Positions 60,986-64,000 of a stretch of 64,000 nt of DNA are shown here, piece after piece. Source of the stretch: Polaromonas sp. (GTDB lineage Bacteria > Pseudomonadota > Gammaproteobacteria > Burkholderiales > Burkholderiaceae_C); the NCBI RefSeq assembly GCF_029945925.1, contig NZ_JAQSDN010000002.1:1-64000 (forward strand). The letters run 5' to 3'. How positions within the stretch are numbered: position 1 is the first letter of the stretch; each line of letters starts with the position of its first letter. A program made the translations under genes and the position numbers. A model generated the notes under the pieces. The model did no database searches. It was given only the letters and a program-made list of their open reading frames with translations, and was not told where the DNA came from.

Positions 60986-61405
60986 TCAGTCCCGCAGGTC
61001 GGCCGGCACGGTTCCGCCATTGGCGGCCAGCTTGTTCATGACCTGGCGGTGCAGCCAGATGTTCATGGTGGCGCTGTCGCTGGTGTCGCCGGTATAGCCC
61101 AGTTCTTTCGCCAGTTCCTTGCGCTCGTTGAGGCCGCTGTCGAGGTCCAGCAGTTTCATCAGGTCAACAATGGAGGTTTTCCAGTTGAGCTTTTGCGGGT
61201 TTTTCTGCGCCATGCCGTTGAGCAGCGCTTCCACGTCGACCTGCGCCATAGGGGCCGGTGCGGCGGTGGCGGCGGCCGCTCGGGCTGCTCCGGCGGCCGC
61301 TGCGGCTGCCGCGACGTCATCGCTGGAGGGTCCAGAGGAGGCTGGCGGCTGTGCAGCCTGGGCCGACGGGAAAATTTTGCTGAAGATCTTGCCGAGAATG
61401 CTCAT
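60986..61405 (-). CDS. DUF3597 domain protein
   Basis: A 139-residue protein. After an Ala-rich linker (about 25-52), the DUF3597 domain begins QVDVEALLNGMAQKNPQKLNW and continues LMKLLDLDSGLNERKELAKELGY and MNIWLHRQVMNKLAANG. The family is related in style to LysM-linked or peptidoglycan-associated proteins, role unknown. It precedes glsB on the same strand, with a 53-base gap, so co-expression is possible. Confidence 0.8.
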   Translation of the reverse strand: MSILGKIFSKIFPSAQAAQPPASSGPSSDDVAAAAAAAGAARAAAATAAPAPMAQVDVEALLNGMAQKNPQKLNWKTSIVDLMKLLDLDSGLNERKELAKELGYTGDTSDSATMNIWLHRQVMNKLAANGGTVPADLRD

Positions 61406-61536
61406 GATGGGTCCAGTCGAAGAAGTAAAGCGTTCATGATGGCGGGCACACCCGCCAGGCAGCAGAGGACGCCGGCGTATTTGCGTGTAGGAAAGCGGCG
61501 GGTGCGCGAGCCGCGAACTCGTGTCCAATAGGGGGT

Positions 61537-61755
61537 ATGCAAACCGCCACCGAGATTGAAAAACGCCTGACCGACCTGGAGATCAAGGCCAGCTTCGGCG
61601 AAGACCTGCTCGACGAGCTCAACCAGGTCATCGTCCGCCAGCAGCAACAAATTGACCTGCTGATGCGCGAGCTCAGCCAGCTGCGCCAGCAACTGCCCGA
61701 GGCCGGCGCCGCCAACCTGACCCGCGCCGGCGACGACCTGCCGCCGCACTACTGA
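61537..61755 (+). CDS. slyX: SlyX family protein
   Basis: A 72-residue coiled-coil protein: EIEKRLTDLEIKASFGEDLLDELNQVIVRQQQQIDLL is the SlyX signature, with a Pro-His-Tyr end (LPPHY). Function unknown, often near fkpA or slyD. It starts a two-gene unit with the next ORF, ten bases after its stop. Confidence 0.85.
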   Translation: MQTATEIEKRLTDLEIKASFGEDLLDELNQVIVRQQQQIDLLMRELSQLRQQLPEAGAANLTRAGDDLPPHY

Positions 61756-61765
61756 AACACACCGC

Positions 61766-62023
61766 ATGGCCACCGAAAAAAGCATCACCACCGACGACTA
61801 CAAGCTTTTTCCGTCGCCGCGCAACCGGCACCGCAGCATCTTCCTGCACCAGGTGTTTGTGCCTTACCCCTACATGCTGATCGACATGGACAGCTACAAC
61901 TTCAAGGGCAAGGCCAGCCTGTTCGCGGCCTGCCGAACGGCTGACAACAAGATGGGCCAGCTGGTCACGCTGGAGTTGCCCGAGGACGAGTTGCGGTTCA
62001 GGCAACGGTTTGTCCCCGATTGA
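61766..62023 (+). CDS. Conserved small protein of unknown function
   Basis: An 85-residue protein: DDYKLFPSPRNRHRSIFLHQ, VPYPYMLIDMDSYNFKGKAS and LVTLELPEDELRFRQRF. It has no TM segment or recognised domain. The spacing after slyX (ten bases) suggests co-expression. A similar protein is widespread in Burkholderiales by recollection. Confidence 0.55.
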   Translation: MATEKSITTDDYKLFPSPRNRHRSIFLHQVFVPYPYMLIDMDSYNFKGKASLFAACRTADNKMGQLVTLELPEDELRFRQRFVPD

Positions 62024-62249
62024 GGCAGAGTGCAGGCCCGCTCGGGTGCGGCGGTGGCGCCGCCCTGGATGCCGGAATCGATCGCCAGCCTGTGGCGGTG
62101 AGCGCAGTCAGCTATTAAATAAGTAGCATCGGTGTGGCCGCACATCGGTCCCCGCCAGGCCCGATGGATGGTCCACAATACGGCTTGTCATCCGGGCCTC
62201 CTACAATCGGAGGAGAAGTCATCGTCCATCCAGCAAGGAGATTCCCGAC

Positions 62250-62690
62250 GTGCCCAATATCGCTACTGTTCTCAAAGCCGAAATTTCCCGGGTTGCCCGC
62301 AAGGACGCCCGCGCGGAAACCCAGCCGCTGAAAAAAGCTTCGTCGCAATACCGCAGCGATATCGCCGCCCTCAAAAGGCGTGTGCTGGCACTGGAGAAGC
62401 AACTGAGCCGCGTGCTCAAGTCCGGCAGGAAGGCTTCTGTGCCCGAGGAAGCCGAAGAGGGCGCCGGCAACGGATTGCGCTTCAGCGCCAAGGGACTCGC
62501 TGCCCAAAGGCGCCGGCTGGGGCTGACCGCCGCCGCCACCGCCAAACTCCTCAACGTGTCGGTGCAGTCCGTCTACAAGTGGGAAGACGGCAAGACCCGT
62601 CCCCGCGCCAGCCAGCTGCCGGCGATTGCGAGCCTGCGGAAAATGGGCAAACTCGAAGCGGCGAAAATCCTGGACGGTTTGCCGCAATAG
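62250..62690 (+). CDS. HTH-type protein with basic N-terminal coiled coil
   Basis: A 146-residue protein. The N-terminal region is basic and helical (IATVLKAEISRVARKDARAE, then LKKASSQYRSDIAALKRRV). The C-terminal half is a cro/cI helix-turn-helix: GLAAQRRRLGLTAAATAKLL, NVSVQSVYKWEDGKTRPRAS. Target unknown. The GTG start follows AAGGAG; the stop lies four bases before a dispersed repeat that overlaps the 3' end of pyrD. Confidence 0.75.
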   Translation: MPNIATVLKAEISRVARKDARAETQPLKKASSQYRSDIAALKRRVLALEKQLSRVLKSGRKASVPEEAEEGAGNGLRFSAKGLAAQRRRLGLTAAATAKLLNVSVQSVYKWEDGKTRPRASQLPAIASLRKMGKLEAAKILDGLPQ

Positions 62691-62693
62691 AGG

Positions 62694-62753
62694 CTATCAA
62701 TTCATGAGCATGCTTCGCCCATGCTTATTGGACTAGCGGCTCTTTTTGATAGC
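62694..62753. repeat. Dispersed short repeat between convergent HTH and pyrD genes
   Basis: GCTATCAA at 62694-62701 and TTGATAGC at 62746-62753 form the inverted ends, with GCATGCTTCGCCCATGCTTATT and TTGGACTAGC within. Its right half is read in pyrD, giving the residues AIKKSR at the end of PyrD. A smaller core (CAGCTATTAAATAAGTAGC) also lies at 62109-62127 between the hypothetical and HTH genes. Confidence 0.75.
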
Positions 62754-63785
62754 AAGCGCAGCTTCGGTCACCAGCCCCGGCCCCTTGTAGATCAGCCCGG
62801 TGTAGATCTGCACCACGTCGGCGCCGGCTTCGATCTTGGAGACCGCATCCCGGCCACTCATGATGCCGCCCACGCCGATGATGGGAAAACTTTTGCCAAG
62901 CGCCGCGCGCAGCTGGCTGATGACGCGGTTGCTGGCGGCCAGCACCGGCGCACCGCTGAGGCCGCCGGCTTCTTCGGCGTGCGGCATGCCCTTGACGGCC
63001 TCGCGGCTCAGCGTGGTGTTGGTGGCGACCACGCCGTCCATGCCGTGGCGCTTGAGCGTGGCGGCAATCACCTCGACCTGGGCCTCGTCGAGGTCGGGCG
63101 CAATCTTCACAAAAATCGGCACGTGTTTGCCGTGCTGCCGGGCGAGTGTTTCGCGGCGTTCGGCAATGCGGCCCAGCAGGGCGTCCAGCGCCTCGTCGCT
63201 TTGCAGCGCACGCAGGTTCTTGGTGTTGGGGCTGGAGATGTTGACGGTCACGTAGTCGGCATGCGGGTAGACGCCATCGAGGCAGATCAGGTAGTCGTCC
63301 ACCGCGCTTTCGATCGGTGTGGCGGCATTCTTGCCGATGTTCAGTCCCAGCAGCAGCGGGTGCTTGACCTTCTGCTTGCGAAAACCGGACTTCTGCACGT
63401 TGGCAATGAAAGCGTCCAGCCCGTCGTTGTTGAAGCCGAGCCGGTTGATCAGCGCGTTGGCCTGCGGCAGGCGGAACATGCGCGGCTTGGGGTTGCCCGG
63501 CTGCGCTTTCGGTGTGACGGTGCCGACTTCGACAAACCCGAAACCCATGGCGGCCAGCCCGTCGATGCAGCGTGCGTTTTTGTCGAGCCCGGCCGCCAGC
63601 CCGACGCGGTTGGGAAATGTCAGGCCGGCCAGCGTGACGGGATCGTCCACCCGGCCCGAACAGTAGGCCAGCGCCAGCGGCGTGCGCTGCGTGCCGGCCA
63701 GCGAGGCCATGGTCAGTTCATGGGCGGTTTCCGGGTCCAGCCCAAATAAAAAGGGGCGGGCGAGGGCGTAGGGGAGCAGGGACAT
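62733..63785 (-). CDS. pyrD: Dihydroorotate dehydrogenase (quinone)
   Basis: A 350-residue class 2 Pyr[41 protein letters not shown] and [17 protein letters not shown] with [10 protein letters not shown] and [19 protein letters not shown] are canonical. It uses FMN and quinone to make orotate in pyrimidine synthesis. ATG 63785 gives the canonical [14 protein letters not shown]-terminus. Convergent with the HTH gene, diverging from rpiA. Confidence 0.9.
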   Translation of the reverse strand: MSLLPYALARPFLFGLDPETAHELTMASLAGTQRTPLALAYCSGRVDDPVTLAGLTFPNRVGLAAGLDKNARCIDGLAAMGFGFVEVGTVTPKAQPGNPKPRMFRLPQANALINRLGFNNDGLDAFIANVQKSGFRKQKVKHPLLLGLNIGKNAATPIESAVDDYLICLDGVYPHADYVTVNISSPNTKNLRALQSDEALDALLGRIAERRETLARQHGKHVPIFVKIAPDLDEAQVEVIAATLKRHGMDGVVATNTTLSREAVKGMPHAEEAGGLSGAPVLAASNRVISQLRAALGKSFPIIGVGGIMSGRDAVSKIEAGADVVQIYTGLIYKGPGLVTEAALAIKKSR

Positions 63786-63861
63786 TGGATAATTTGTGTT
63801 GTTCTGTGCGGCAGGCCCCATTGTCGCAAACCCCATCCACTCCTTTCATTTTCGGACCGAC

Positions 63862-64000
63862 ATGACCCAAGACGAACTCAAAACACTGGTTGGCCAGGCC
63901 GCCCTGGCCTATGTCGAACCCGGCAGCATTGTCGGCGTCGGCACCGGCTCTACCGTCAACAAGTTCATCGACGCGCTGGCCGGCATCAAGGACACGATTG
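63862..64000 (+). CDS. rpiA: Ribose-5-phosphate isomerase A, 5' part
   Basis: The first 46 codons ([15 protein letters not shown] and [16 protein letters not shown]) match the RpiA N-terminus, including the GTGSTV phosphate loop. The gene runs off the right edge. It interconverts ribose-5- and ribulose-5-phosphate. It diverges from pyrD. Confidence 0.85.
   Translation, partial: MTQDELKTLVGQAALAYVEPGSIVGVGTGSTVNKFIDALAGIKDTI

Overview
The window is chromosomal DNA from a member of the Burkholderiales, most likely Comamonadaceae (Polaromonas, Rhodoferax or Variovorax-like). Most genes are GC-rich and closely packed. A short dispersed repeat that I associate with that family (core GCTATCaa..ATAGC followed by GCTGCTTGCGCCCGT) recurs at least twelve times, mostly between genes. 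The housekeeping content (mfd-serB, ispD-ispF, OmpR/EnvZ-type two-component pair, pyrD, slyX, rpiA, TRAP and Bug-type solute transport) fits a free-living heterotrophic betaproteobacterium. No rRNA, tRNA, CRISPR array or intact prophage was seen.

Bases 1-3765 are an AT-richer accessory island. It begins beside what looks like the end of an IS256-family element and carries a five-gene co-directional operon: a ThsB-type TIR-like protein, a SLATT/DUF4231 membrane protein, a tRNA-guanine-transglycosylase-like protein, a QueC-like PP-loop enzyme and a second TIR-like protein. The last protein has a start set by a perfect Shine-Dalgarno and begins Met-Gly-Gly. I see no CD-NTase, ThsA, ATPase or nuclease partner, so this looks like an unusual deazaguanine/TIR antiviral module and is the main candidate for a new system. 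It abuts a decayed von Willebrand A gene. A second AT-rich stretch (18.9-20.4 kb) holds a lone Sll1717-type P-loop ATPase.

From 4.3 to 16.4 kb come a VOC protein, a DUF4389 protein, DedA, a type II toxin-antitoxin pair with a histone-like antitoxin tail, a PLP-dependent decarboxylase, NTF2-like proteins, a c-type cytochrome ended by a MITE-like element, DUF4395, MerR, DUF2889, PBP1A and an MFS transporter. From 16.5 to 28.2 kb come an LpqC/PHB-depolymerase-type esterase with a CopG-type protein, a GIY-YIG-like protein, a cold-shock/Excalibur fusion, a PilZ protein, an SGNH hydrolase, a GST, two unknown envelope proteins, and an FAH-family hydratase coupled to an MFS transporter.

From 28.3 to 43 kb lie a DctPQM TRAP transporter, a universal stress protein and hemerythrin diverging from a perfect FNR box, SUI1, DUF3820, an FHA protein, a lone S24 repressor, a DUF2726-like protein, pssA, a run of small ORFs around a GAF protein, a cupin and a large 7TMR-DISM histidine kinase. 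From 42.7 to 51 kb are serB, mfd, ispD, ispF and an OmpR/EnvZ-type pair. Repeats have invaded the coding frames of mfd and ispF. From 51 to 64 kb are a SIMPL protein, a diacylglycerol-kinase-like protein, a phosphoesterase, a PACE pump with a divergent LysR regulator, a second LysR divergent from a Bug receptor, an N-formylglutamate amidohydrolase/deacetylase/FAD-oxidoreductase operon, GlsB, DUF3597, slyX, an HTH protein, pyrD and the start of rpiA.

Genome-wide features of note are the dense repeats (at least five families, several supplying stop codons, protein tails or internal peptides) and several simple tandem repeats next to gene ends or starts.
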